DNA from: Clostridia bacterium
GTDB taxonomy: Bacteria; Bacillota; Clostridia; Christensenellales; CAG-138
Direction of reading: 5' to 3'
DNA: 64,000 nt
Assembly: GCA_030526425.1 (NCBI GenBank)
Contig: JAUNCT010000007.1
Coordinates: forward strand, 1-64,000
Part shown: piece after piece, positions 16,429 through 23,737 of the stretch
How the letters are laid out: every line of letters starts with the position of its first letter
Position numbering within the stretch: position 1 is the stretch's first letter
Notes under the pieces: generated by a model
The model's input: only the letters and a program-made list of their open reading frames with translations
What the model was told of the DNA's origin: nothing
Databases searched by the model: none
Made by a program: the position numbers and the translations under genes

Positions 16429-16941
16429 TCACGCCTCCCGGAGCACGGTCACGGGGACCATGATCCCGCTCTCGTAATCCGCCGACTCCGGATCGCCCGT
16501 GGTGTAGTATTCAAGCGTTGCCGTACCGTTCGCAAGGAAACGCCTTCCCTCACCGGGCAGCCACTCCGTCCAAACGGCGGTATTCAACCGTTGCAAAGAC
16601 TCGGGCAGCTTGCCACGTGCGGGAAAGACCGCCCAGTCGCTTTCGGGAAAGGTATACAGTTCGAGCCCCTCCGGCACGGCGCCCCCGCGGTATTCCCCGG
16701 CGATCCAATAGGTGAAACCGCACGGGGCTTCCGCACAGATGGAATATGTCCCGATCCCGTTGTCGAGCACAGCCTGTTCGACCTCGGAAAGCGCTTCTCC
16801 CGTGCGGAACAGGCGCGCAAAGCGCTCCGCATACTCCTTCTGCCAGAATTCCGGGCACTTTTCGTACCCCTCGTTCGGTGCGATCTCTGTAAAGTAACCG
16901 ATGAGCGTCAGCTTCTCCCTGTGTTCATAACGAACTTCCAC
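16429..16941 (-). CDS. GyrI-like (effector-binding) domain protein
   Basis: 170 residues matching the stand-alone GyrI-like/AraC effector-binding fold: an N-terminal LTLIGYFTEI strand, a W/F-rich helix (FWQKEYAERFARLF), and the FTYWIAGEY, WAVFPARG and VWTEWLPG stretches typical of the family. Some members bind hydrophobic or cationic drugs, or cyclise or hydrolyse toxins. In this operon, beside a GNAT and a flavodoxin and under a TetR-type operator, a xenobiotic-response role is plausible but inferred. Confidence 0.8.
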   Translation of the reverse strand: MEVRYEHREKLTLIGYFTEIAPNEGYEKCPEFWQKEYAERFARLFRTGEALSEVEQAVLDNGIGTYSICAEAPCGFTYWIAGEYRGGAVPEGLELYTFPESDWAVFPARGKLPESLQRLNTAVWTEWLPGEGRRFLANGTATLEYYTTGDPESADYESGIMVPVTVLREA

Positions 16942-16944
16942 GGT

Positions 16945-17862
16945 TTACTCCTTTCCACGTTCCAAAGTCATGGTCCCCATGCGGCAACGCACACTCGTAT
17001 ACGCCGTATGACGGATCCCCAGCAGGCGGTCGATCTCCGCCGAGACGTTTTCATACCTACCGCGCGAGAAATGCACCGAAACGATATCCACCGTGCGGAT
17101 CTTTCCCGCTGCTTGTCTGCAGAACGCCCGCACCGGTGCCGCCAGAGCAAAGACCCACACCGGCGTGACGATCGTCACATGTTCGTACTTTTCAAGGTCC
17201 TCCGGACCGGGAACGACGGGCATCTCCCAACGGTGCATCCCGAATCTTCCGCACCACCAGAACCCCGCGGTCCCCTCCGTCCGTTCGGTGGACCGGATCT
17301 CATACAGCTCCGCCCCGGTCTTTTTTGCGGTCTCACAAGCGATCTTTTCCCCATAGCCCATTCTGGAAAAGTACACGACGAGTTTTGTGGGGTCCGTCGG
17401 TGCCGGACGCGGCGGGATCGTCTCCCGGAAGCGTTCCTGCCTGTCGAACACATACGCCGCATAGCCCGTTGCCGCCTGACAGAACCCGAAAACGAAGTAG
17501 GCTGTGGACATGAAGTTCGCGGGGAACATATAAAACTGGATGCAGATCCAAAGCATCAGCGTCACACCGAACACCCCGCCGAGAACGATGCCGATGCGCT
17601 TCTTCATCAGCAACAACGCCGCCGCAGTCAGGTTCGTGAGCCCGTTGACGACCAGCAGCGCGATGCCCGAGAAAAACAAATCGCGGAAAAGCAGATCCGA
17701 AAACGGCAGCACTTGGAAGAACGGCAGCATCGTGTCCATTCCCATAGCGGCACCGGTCGGGTCCAACAGCATTCCCGACGCCCCCGCGACCGCGCCGAGC
17801 CCGATGAACAGCGTCCAAAAGATCAGAAGTCTCCGCGCCGTGCGAAATCTCGATTTTGTCAT
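16945..17862 (-). CDS. Four-helix membrane domain fused to a flavodoxin-like domain
   Basis: 305 residues. Residues about 10-145 hold four membrane segments (for example WTLFIGLGAVAGASGML and FGVTLMLWICIQFYMF). After a short linker, residues 160-300 form a flavodoxin-like domain starting LVVYFSRMGYG, with the later TIVTPVWVFALAAPVRAF segment matching the flavodoxin isoalloxazine loop. It may carry electrons at the inner membrane face. The FMN phosphate loop SRMGYGEK departs from the usual S/T-x-T-G-N-T. The ATG overlaps the GNAT stop by four bases (ATGA). Membrane partner and donor unknown. Confidence 0.8.
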   Translation of the reverse strand: MTKSRFRTARRLLIFWTLFIGLGAVAGASGMLLDPTGAAMGMDTMLPFFQVLPFSDLLFRDLFFSGIALLVVNGLTNLTAAALLLMKKRIGIVLGGVFGVTLMLWICIQFYMFPANFMSTAYFVFGFCQAATGYAAYVFDRQERFRETIPPRPAPTDPTKLVVYFSRMGYGEKIACETAKKTGAELYEIRSTERTEGTAGFWWCGRFGMHRWEMPVVPGPEDLEKYEHVTIVTPVWVFALAAPVRAFCRQAAGKIRTVDIVSVHFSRGRYENVSAEIDRLLGIRHTAYTSVRCRMGTMTLERGKE

Positions 17863-18320
17863 TTGTTGCCTTCCTCCTTTTCGCGGGTCATCGGAATGAA
17901 GCGGATCCCGTTCACGCACTGCTCCCCCGCGGTCGCACGGAAGCCCAGCCGTTCGTAAAACGGAACGCCGTACGGCGAGGCGTTCACCGTCATAGTGCCG
18001 AGCTTCAGTTCGCCGAGCGCATGCGCGAACAGTGCCGTACCGATGCCGCGCCGGTGCATTCCCGGGTCGACGAAGCAATAGCAGATATGTCCGTCTTCGG
18101 GGCGGACCGCCAGCACGCCGCACGGCTTCGCGCCGCAATACGCCGCGAAGTATACGAGCCTTTTCTGATACGCGGGGTCCGTCAGACTCGCTTCGAACGC
18201 ACGGTTTCCCTCCGCGGGGTATTCGGGCGCCTCATATTCATTGTACACCGAAAGGATCAGTTTCTTCACGTCCGGAAGTTCCGCCTCTGAGGGACGCCGG
18301 ATAGCGATTTCCGTATTCAT
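17859..18320 (-). CDS. GNAT family N-acetyltransferase
   Basis: 153 residues, a full single GNAT domain. The acetyl-CoA loop reads HRRGIGTALF (R/Q-x-x-G-x-G/A type), and the C-terminal VPFYERLGFRA segment is the usual beta-6/7 region. The strand HICYCFVDPGMH precedes the loop. It transfers an acetyl group from acetyl-CoA to an unknown amine. Second gene of the operon, overlapping the flavodoxin gene by four bases and 4 bases after the preceding stop. Confidence 0.9.
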   Translation of the reverse strand: MNTEIAIRRPSEAELPDVKKLILSVYNEYEAPEYPAEGNRAFEASLTDPAYQKRLVYFAAYCGAKPCGVLAVRPEDGHICYCFVDPGMHRRGIGTALFAHALGELKLGTMTVNASPYGVPFYERLGFRATAGEQCVNGIRFIPMTREKEEGNK

Positions 18321-18324
18321 CGTA

Positions 18325-18717
18325 TCACTCCTTTTCCGGCACGACCCGGATGGACAGTTCACCCGCCGCATGCCTTGTGCGCACGGTCACAGTATACTCC
18401 CCCGGTTCCGCGATGCCGAGCACGAAGTCCCCCGAGCGGATATCGGCGCCGCGGTACACGGGCTCCTTCCCCGGAAGCCCGATTTCGAGGTCTGCCCGTC
18501 CCTTCGGGATGTCGAACCGCACCTGCAGTGTATCCCCGGCGGAAAGCACAGGGCTCCATGTATCCGTTTGGTTCATTTCCGTGAAGACGATCTCATACCG
18601 GTCGGGGTTCCGCACACGCGTACCGCGGAAGATCTCCCGGGTATCATACGAAAACCACACCGCCGCCGCACAAAACAGCAACGCCGCGAGCACCGGGACC
18701 GTATTGCGTTTTTTCAT
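18325..18717 (-). CDS. Small membrane-anchored extracytoplasmic protein
   Basis: 130 residues. One N-terminal membrane segment (VPVLAALLFCAAAVWFSY) is followed by a beta-rich domain of about 95 residues (VLSAGDTLQVRF, GEYTVTVRTRHAAGELSIRV) resembling an immunoglobulin-like sandwich. No catalytic motif and no family I recognise. It is the first gene of the operon, just after the TetR-type operator. Confidence 0.7.
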   Translation of the reverse strand: MKKRNTVPVLAALLFCAAAVWFSYDTREIFRGTRVRNPDRYEIVFTEMNQTDTWSPVLSAGDTLQVRFDIPKGRADLEIGLPGKEPVYRGADIRSGDFVLGIAEPGEYTVTVRTRHAAGELSIRVVPEKE

Positions 18718-18739
18718 ACCGTTCCCTCTCATTATTTAG

Positions 18740-18753
18740 CTATCGTTCGTTAG
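18740..18753. promoter_or_regulatory. TetR-type operator in the six-gene operon promoter
   Basis: CTATCGTTCGTTAG is a near-palindrome of pattern CTAwCGwwCGwTAG. It starts 8 bases downstream of the -10 and so covers the transcription start region. It matches site 45197-45210 before the tetR gene at 12 of 14 positions. Confidence 0.6.
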
Positions 18754-18760
18754 TCTTCCG

Positions 18761-18789
18761 ATTATAGACCCGTTACAGCGTTTCGTCAA
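18761..18789 (-). promoter_or_regulatory. Promoter for the six-gene flavodoxin operon
   Basis: Minus strand TTGACG, 17-base spacer, consensus TATAAT. Confidence 0.85.
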
Positions 18790-18810
18790 TAGTGCCGCAG
18801 CGCACGGATA

Positions 18811-18845
18811 CGAAAGGGGAGCCGCCCCAAACGGAACGGCTCCCC
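18811..18845 (-). terminator. Terminator after the acyltransferase-TSCPD pair
   Basis: Nine-base stem GGGGAGCCG/CGGCTCCCC with a short T tail (TTTCG) on the minus strand. Confidence 0.65.
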
Positions 18846-18861
18846 GCATGTCGTTTTGTGT

Positions 18862-19119
18862 TTACGCGTTCTCGGTCATCGCCTTTTCGACAGCGATCGC
18901 CAGCTGGTCGGCACAGCTGGTGCCCTTGAACCCGCACTGGTTTCCCTTGAGGATCTCCACGACCTTTCCGGTCTCCATGCCCTCGACGAGACGGCCGATC
19001 GCCTTCAGGTTGCCGTCGCAGCCGTAGGTGAATTTGACGTTGTGCAGCTTGCCGTCTTCGATATCGAAAGCGATGCGGCGGGCGCAGACACCCTTGGTAT
19101 CATAATCGTAATGTTTCAT
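18862..19119 (-). CDS. TSCPD domain-containing protein
   Basis: 85 residues. This is the whole small TSCPD family (TIGR03905-like) related to a C-terminal domain of ribonucleotide reductases. The conserved end is NQCGFKGTSCADQLA (TSCPD motif modified to TSCAD). It has two further Cys (GVCARR, YGCDGN), and a metal site is likely. Function unknown. Its ATG directly follows the acyltransferase stop (TGA ATG), so it is cotranscribed. Confidence 0.85.
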   Translation of the reverse strand: MKHYDYDTKGVCARRIAFDIEDGKLHNVKFTYGCDGNLKAIGRLVEGMETGKVVEILKGNQCGFKGTSCADQLAIAVEKAMTENA

Positions 19120-20301
19120 TCAATCGTTCTCCTTTGAGGTTCGTTTTTTGAGAAGCGCCCGTGCAACGGGGCGTTCGAAGCAATAGGTCAACAAGACGGC
19201 AACGGCGATGGCGACAAAAAAGCACAGCGCCGTATATTGCCGTTGCCACAGGATGTTGCCGGTCATGTTCGGGGGCTTTTCCCCCGTCCAGAACGGGATG
19301 CGCATTTCCTTCAGATGCACGGCGAGCCACTGATGCCACAGGTACAGGTTGTAACTGATCCCAGCGAAAAAACGCATCAGGCGGTTTCCGAAGATCAGTT
19401 CGAAAGGCTTGCCGCCGAGCGACATCGAAAAAACGAGCGTCGTGAAAAACAACGCCATCGGATAACGGAGCTTTGCTTGGGTCAGCTGCAACGTGCGCGT
19501 GCTTGCGGCAACGTTCATTCCCGCGCGGATCGCAAGTACGGAAGCAACGAAAAGCGCCGTGCTTGCGGCAAGCACCCACCACGGGCGCCGCCGGTTCAGC
19601 TTTTTATCCGCCAGCACATACAGGTACGATGCCATCATGCCGTTCGCGAAGACCCCGGCGAACGCCGGCAGCTGGTTGAGGCTGACCCGCAGGATGTCCT
19701 CCCGTCGGATGACCATGAACTCCATATACAGCAGCCCGATTGCCGTCATTCCCGCCCATGTCAGGCAAGGCTTCTTCCGGAACGCTTTGGCAAGCAGGGG
19801 AAACATCAGGTAGAACGCGACTTCGATCGCCGCGGTCCACAACACGCCATTGACCTTCGTACCGATATATGTCTGCGCGGAAAGCGTCTGGGTGAAGGTC
19901 AGCGTCGCCCCGATATCGCGGAACGCTTCCCCGAAGGAACCGTACTTCCCCGCGATGAGCGAAACGGAAAACATCGTCAGCGCTGCCAGATAATAGCTCG
20001 GAACGATGCGCGCGGCGCGCTTTTTGTAAAACGGTCCCACAGCGGGCGCGGGCGTTCCGTATACCATCGACTCCGCGTGCGGCAAAAACAGCAAAAACGC
20101 CGACAACAGCAGCATGAGGTCCACGAACAGGTAACCCGTCCGCGGCACTGCGTCGAACGACAGCGTTTTTCCGCCGATGTGCAGGTACGGCGCGAGCCAG
20201 CTCTGCTGCCAGATATGATACCAGCAAATGATGAGCACGGCAGCCGCGCGCAATCCGTCCAGGGCGGGGATATGCGGTTTTCGGTAGTTTGTCGTTTCCA
20301 T
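19120..20301 (-). CDS. Acyltransferase 3 family membrane protein (OafA-like)
   Basis: 393 residues with about ten membrane segments. The family opening YRKPHIPALDGLRAAAVLIICWYH contains the catalytic-type His and the D-G-L-R motif, followed by FFVDLMLLLSAFLL-like and KKRAARIVPSYY stretches. These enzymes O-acylate polysaccharides or lipids at the membrane, so this one may modify surface glycans. The ATG at 20301 lies only 11 bases after a good -10, so the mRNA has a 5' end of about 5 bases. The longer in-frame start MLQYFAH overlaps that -10 and is rejected. Confidence 0.88.
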   Translation of the reverse strand: METTNYRKPHIPALDGLRAAAVLIICWYHIWQQSWLAPYLHIGGKTLSFDAVPRTGYLFVDLMLLLSAFLLFLPHAESMVYGTPAPAVGPFYKKRAARIVPSYYLAALTMFSVSLIAGKYGSFGEAFRDIGATLTFTQTLSAQTYIGTKVNGVLWTAAIEVAFYLMFPLLAKAFRKKPCLTWAGMTAIGLLYMEFMVIRREDILRVSLNQLPAFAGVFANGMMASYLYVLADKKLNRRRPWWVLAASTALFVASVLAIRAGMNVAASTRTLQLTQAKLRYPMALFFTTLVFSMSLGGKPFELIFGNRLMRFFAGISYNLYLWHQWLAVHLKEMRIPFWTGEKPPNMTGNILWQRQYTALCFFVAIAVAVLLTYCFERPVARALLKKRTSKEND

Positions 20302-20312
20302 ATGCGCAAAAT

Positions 20313-20341
20313 ATTGTAGCATACCCGCGCCGCCGTGACAA
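20313..20341 (-). promoter_or_regulatory. Promoter for the acyltransferase (near-leaderless)
   Basis: Minus strand TTGTCA, 17-base spacer, TACAAT, ending 11 bases before the ATG. No ribosome binding site is visible. Confidence 0.65.
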
Positions 20342-20346
20342 ATGAT

Positions 20347-20376
20347 TTGCCACACGCATGCGGAGTGCGATATACT
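20347..20376 (+). promoter_or_regulatory. Promoter for ddl-murF
   Basis: TTGCCA, 18-base spacer, TATACT. It is divergent from, and overlaps, the acyltransferase promoter region. Confidence 0.55.
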
Positions 20377-20432
20377 TTATTGGTATATGTATGTGCAGTA
20401 GCCATACCCAATCCGATCAAAGGAGTTCACAT

Positions 20433-21467
20433 ATGGATATCATCGTTCTTGCAGGCGGTCTTTCCCCCGAGCGCGACGTTTCGCTCTCGAGCGGCGCAAT
20501 GATCGTCAACGCATTCACGGACATGGGACACCGCGCATTGCTGGTCGACCTGTTCCTCGGCGTGGAGGACGTCCCCGCCGACCCGAAAAAGGCGTTCGAA
20601 AACGCCAAGCGTCTGGAAAAAAGCACGATCTCCGAAACCGCGCCGGACATCGACGCCGTCCGCGCCTCCCGCAAGGGCGGAGCTTCTCCGTTCATCGGCA
20701 ACGGCGTCAAGGAGCTCTGCGCCGCGGCGGACATCACCTACATCGCGTTGCACGGCGGCGACGGCGAAAACGGGCGCTTGCAGGCCTGGTTCGATATGAA
20801 CGGCATCCGCTACACGGGCAGCCCCTATTTCGGTTGCGCGCTCGCCATGGACAAATGGGTCACCAAGAGCCTGTTCCGCGGCGCGGGCGTCCCGACGCCG
20901 GACGGAAAGCTGCTGAAGAAGGGCGACACGGACGTCTCCTTCCCCCTGCCGTGCGTGGTCAAGCCCTGCTGCGGCGGTTCCTCCATCGGCATCTCCATCG
21001 CGCATACGGAAGCGGAATACGCCGCGGCACTCGCGGATGCCTTCCGCTATGAAAACGAGGTCCTCGTCGAGTCCTATGTCAAAGGGCGCGAATTCACCTG
21101 CGGCTGTCTCGGCGGCAAGGCTTTGCCCGTAACGGAGATCATCCCCCGCGAAGGCTTCTACGATTACGCGCACAAATATCAGGCGGGTTGGACCGAAGAG
21201 ATCACCCCCGCGCGGATCGACGAAGCGACCACCGAAGAGATCCAACGCATCACGGAGCTTGCGCTCCGCACGTTGCACCTCGAGGTCTATGCCCGCGCGG
21301 ACTTCCTGCTGGCGGAGGACGGCAAGCTGTACTGCCTTGAGGTCAACACCCTGCCCGGCATGACGCCGACGAGCCTGTTGCCGCAGGGCGCTGCCGAAGC
21401 CGGCATCGACTACCCGCACCTGTGCGAGAAGATCGTCGCGCTTTCCATGGAGAAATACGCGCAATGA
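20433..21467 (+). CDS. ddl: D-alanine--D-alanine ligase
   Basis: 344 residues, ATP-grasp ligase joining two D-Ala for the peptidoglycan stem peptide. Visible motifs: LAGGLSPERDVSLSSG at the N-terminus (first D-Ala site, Glu and Ser), ALHGGDGENG, the ATP lid CCGGSSIGI, and the metal-binding LEVNTLPGMTPTSLLP near the C-terminus. The YARADF segment supplies a further acidic ligand. The ATG at 20433 follows AAAGGAGTTCAC. It overlaps murF by four bases, a classic pair since MurF adds this dipeptide. Confidence 0.95.
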   Translation: MDIIVLAGGLSPERDVSLSSGAMIVNAFTDMGHRALLVDLFLGVEDVPADPKKAFENAKRLEKSTISETAPDIDAVRASRKGGASPFIGNGVKELCAAADITYIALHGGDGENGRLQAWFDMNGIRYTGSPYFGCALAMDKWVTKSLFRGAGVPTPDGKLLKKGDTDVSFPLPCVVKPCCGGSSIGISIAHTEAEYAAALADAFRYENEVLVESYVKGREFTCGCLGGKALPVTEIIPREGFYDYAHKYQAGWTEEITPARIDEATTEEIQRITELALRTLHLEVYARADFLLAEDGKLYCLEVNTLPGMTPTSLLPQGAAEAGIDYPHLCEKIVALSMEKYAQ

Positions 21468-22819
21468 ACGCGTTTCCGCTCTCCTTTGCCGTGACCGCCA
21501 CGGGCGGCACCTTCCGTGGCGACGCCGCGCTGTTGGACGAGACCGTCGTCAACGTCACCATCGACAGCCGTTCCGCAGGGAAGGGGATCCTCTATGTCCC
21601 CGTGATCGGGCTCGTATTCGACGGGCACCGTTTCATCCCGGACGCCATGGCAGCCGGCGCGCTGTGCACGCTGAGCGACCGGCCGCTCGGTGAAGACGTG
21701 CCCCACATCCTCGTCGAGGATACGACCGCCGCGCTGCAACGCCTTTCCGAGGCATACCTCGCCGCGAACCGCGTCCCCGTTGTCGGCGTGACCGGGAGCG
21801 CCGGGAAAACAAGCACCAAGGAAATGCTTTCCGCCGTGCTTTCCCGCAGGTTCCGCACCTTCAAAACACCCGGCAACCTCAACAACCAAACGGGCGTGCC
21901 GCAGGCGGTATTCAAGGTCGACTCCGGCTGTGAGGTCGCGGTGCTCGAGCTCGGCACGAACCACCCCGGTGAGATCCGCAGCCTTGCGAAGATCGTCAAA
22001 CCCGACATCTGCGTGTTCACGAACATCGGCGTCGCGCACATCGAGTTTTTCGGCGACCGCGAAGGGATCTTCCGCGGAAAGACCGAAATGCTCGAACACA
22101 TGCAGCAAGGCGGAACGATCGTTGCCAACGGCGACGATGACTTGCTTTGCACCGTCCCCGGCGCTGTGTTGTACGGACTCGGCGAGAACTGCGCCGTCCG
22201 CGCGGCCGACCTTGAGGAGGATGGTCTGTTCGGCACCCGTTTCACCCTGCACGCAAACGGCGACCGTGTCCCGTGCTACGCGCCCGCGCCGGGCGTGCAC
22301 ACGGTCATGAACGCCCTGTGCGCCGCGGCGGTCGGTCTCACGATGGACATGACGCTTGCGGAATGCGCCGCGGGCATTGCGGATTACCGCCCGCTGCCGG
22401 GGCGCATGGATATCCGACGCGCAGGCAGCCGCACGCTCATCGACGACACCTACAACGCGAACCCCGGCTCGATGGAAGCCTCCATCGACGTGCTGAAAAC
22501 CGCCAAGGGGCGCACGGTCGCCATCCTCGGCGATATGCGCGAGCTCGGCGAGAACGGTCCGGCTTTCCACCGCGAGGTCGGCGCCTACGCCGCAGACGCG
22601 GGGATCTCGCTGTTGATCGCCGTCGGCGAACTCAGCGAACACATGGCGGCCGCCGCGAACGAACGCCGCCCGGGCATGGCGCTGTGGTTCCCAACACAGG
22701 ACCTGTTGGCGGCTTCTCTTCCGCAGTTGCTCGAAGCCGGCGACACCGTGCTCGTCAAAGCCTCCCGCGGGATGGCACTCGAGCACACGGCGAAAGCCAT
22801 CCTCGAACTGACTGAATAA
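21464..22819 (+). CDS. murF: UDP-N-acetylmuramoyl-tripeptide--D-alanyl-D-alanine ligase
   Basis: 451 residues, the usual MurF length. It adds D-Ala-D-Ala to UDP-MurNAc-tripeptide (meso-DAP here, given ddh). N-terminal uracil-binding domain with TIDSRSAGKGILYVP; central ATPase with P-loop GVTGSAGKTSTKEM (about 108) and NLNNQTGVP; GTNHPGEI and the ligase motif DDTYNANPGSM near residue 326. The start ATG overlaps the ddl stop (ATGA). The next gene follows 18 bases downstream and may be in the same transcript. Confidence 0.95.
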   Translation: MNAFPLSFAVTATGGTFRGDAALLDETVVNVTIDSRSAGKGILYVPVIGLVFDGHRFIPDAMAAGALCTLSDRPLGEDVPHILVEDTTAALQRLSEAYLAANRVPVVGVTGSAGKTSTKEMLSAVLSRRFRTFKTPGNLNNQTGVPQAVFKVDSGCEVAVLELGTNHPGEIRSLAKIVKPDICVFTNIGVAHIEFFGDREGIFRGKTEMLEHMQQGGTIVANGDDDLLCTVPGAVLYGLGENCAVRAADLEEDGLFGTRFTLHANGDRVPCYAPAPGVHTVMNALCAAAVGLTMDMTLAECAAGIADYRPLPGRMDIRRAGSRTLIDDTYNANPGSMEASIDVLKTAKGRTVAILGDMRELGENGPAFHREVGAYAADAGISLLIAVGELSEHMAAAANERRPGMALWFPTQDLLAASLPQLLEAGDTVLVKASRGMALEHTAKAILELTE

Positions 22820-22837
22820 ACGAAAGGATCTTCGATT

Positions 22838-23635
22838 ATGGAACTGAACGAACTCAATATGATTTTGGAAGCCGCAAAAGGCGGCGATATCGTCTGCCTG
22901 CTGATGGTGATCGTCGGCGCGCTGATCCTCGTTTCGGGTCTCGTCGCGCTCGTCATCTCGCTCTGGCTCTCGCTCCGCTACCACAAGTTCAACAAAAAGG
23001 AAAACAGCTGCGGGCTGACCGGTGAGCAGATCGCCCGCCGCATCCTCGATGAGAACGATCTCGGTCACATCGCGGTCACCGCATCGGGTTCCTTCCTGTT
23101 CGGCAACAGCTACAGCCACTATTTCAAAAAGGTGCGTCTGCGCCGCCTGACCTGGAAAAAGACCAGCGTTTCCTCCCTTGCGATGGCTTCGGAAAAATCC
23201 GCGCTCGCCATTCTCGACAAGGAGAAGGACCCCGATATGGTCAAGCGCGTTCGCCTCGTGCCCCTCATCACCTTCGGACCGTTCGCGTTCATCCCGATGA
23301 TCGTCATCGGCGTAGTCCTCGACATTCTCATCACGGAAACGATCGGCATCATTTCCGTGATCGTCTCCCTGCTCGGCGTGGCGTTCTACGCGTTCTCGCT
23401 CGTTCTTTCCGTCCTGACGCTGAAAACGGAAAAGAAAGCCCAGGAGCGCGCATTGGAGATCACCGCCGCCAACGGCACGGCGAACGACGAAGAGATCGCG
23501 GACATGCGCGAGCTGTTCCGTCTGTACAACATCGAATACATCAACAACATCGTCCTCTCCACGCTGGAGCTTCTCTTCCGCGTGCTGCAGGTGGTTGCGA
23601 AATCCAAGAGCGGAGCCTCGGCATCGAACGACTGA
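22838..23635 (+). CDS. YugP-like membrane protein lacking the zinc-protease motif
   Basis: 265 residues with one N-terminal and two central membrane segments. The order of features resembles the YugP neutral zinc metallopeptidase family: an LTGEQIARRILDENDL helix, a short G-rich segment, then KKTSVSSLAMASEKSALAILD, where active members have A-A-H-E-x-G-H-A. Here that place reads ASEKSALA (residues 117-124), so both zinc His and the catalytic Glu are gone. The C-terminal LELLFRVLQVV helix also fits the family. I read it as a pseudoenzyme; the assignment is by eye. RBS CGAAAGGA; it follows murF by 18 bases. Confidence 0.6.
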   Translation: MELNELNMILEAAKGGDIVCLLMVIVGALILVSGLVALVISLWLSLRYHKFNKKENSCGLTGEQIARRILDENDLGHIAVTASGSFLFGNSYSHYFKKVRLRRLTWKKTSVSSLAMASEKSALAILDKEKDPDMVKRVRLVPLITFGPFAFIPMIVIGVVLDILITETIGIISVIVSLLGVAFYAFSLVLSVLTLKTEKKAQERALEITAANGTANDEEIADMRELFRLYNIEYINNIVLSTLELLFRVLQVVAKSKSGASASND

Positions 23636-23652
23636 GTCCGCGCACATCATCC

Positions 23653-23690
23653 GGGGTCGCGCTCCCGTGCGGGCGCGCCCCTTTTGTTTT
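23653..23690 (+). terminator. Terminator after ddl-murF-YugP-like
   Basis: Imperfect GC-rich hairpin between GGGG (23653) and CCCC (23681), followed by TTTTGTTTT. Confidence 0.7.
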
Positions 23691-23722
23691 CGCACAAATC
23701 ACGGACACCCGCGTGGTTTTCT

Positions 23723-23731
23723 TGCTATAAT
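23723..23731 (+). promoter_or_regulatory. Extended -10 promoter for the M3-type peptidase (leaderless)
   Basis: TGCTATAAT ends six bases before the ATG at 23738, so transcription should start at or next to the start codon. No clear -35. Confidence 0.55.
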
Positions 23732-23737
23732 GGGGGT

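Noticed and set aside
16945..18138. Longer start for the membrane-flavodoxin gene
   Set aside because: The extra 92 residues are read out of frame within the GNAT gene; the ATG at 17862 overlaps the GNAT stop properly.
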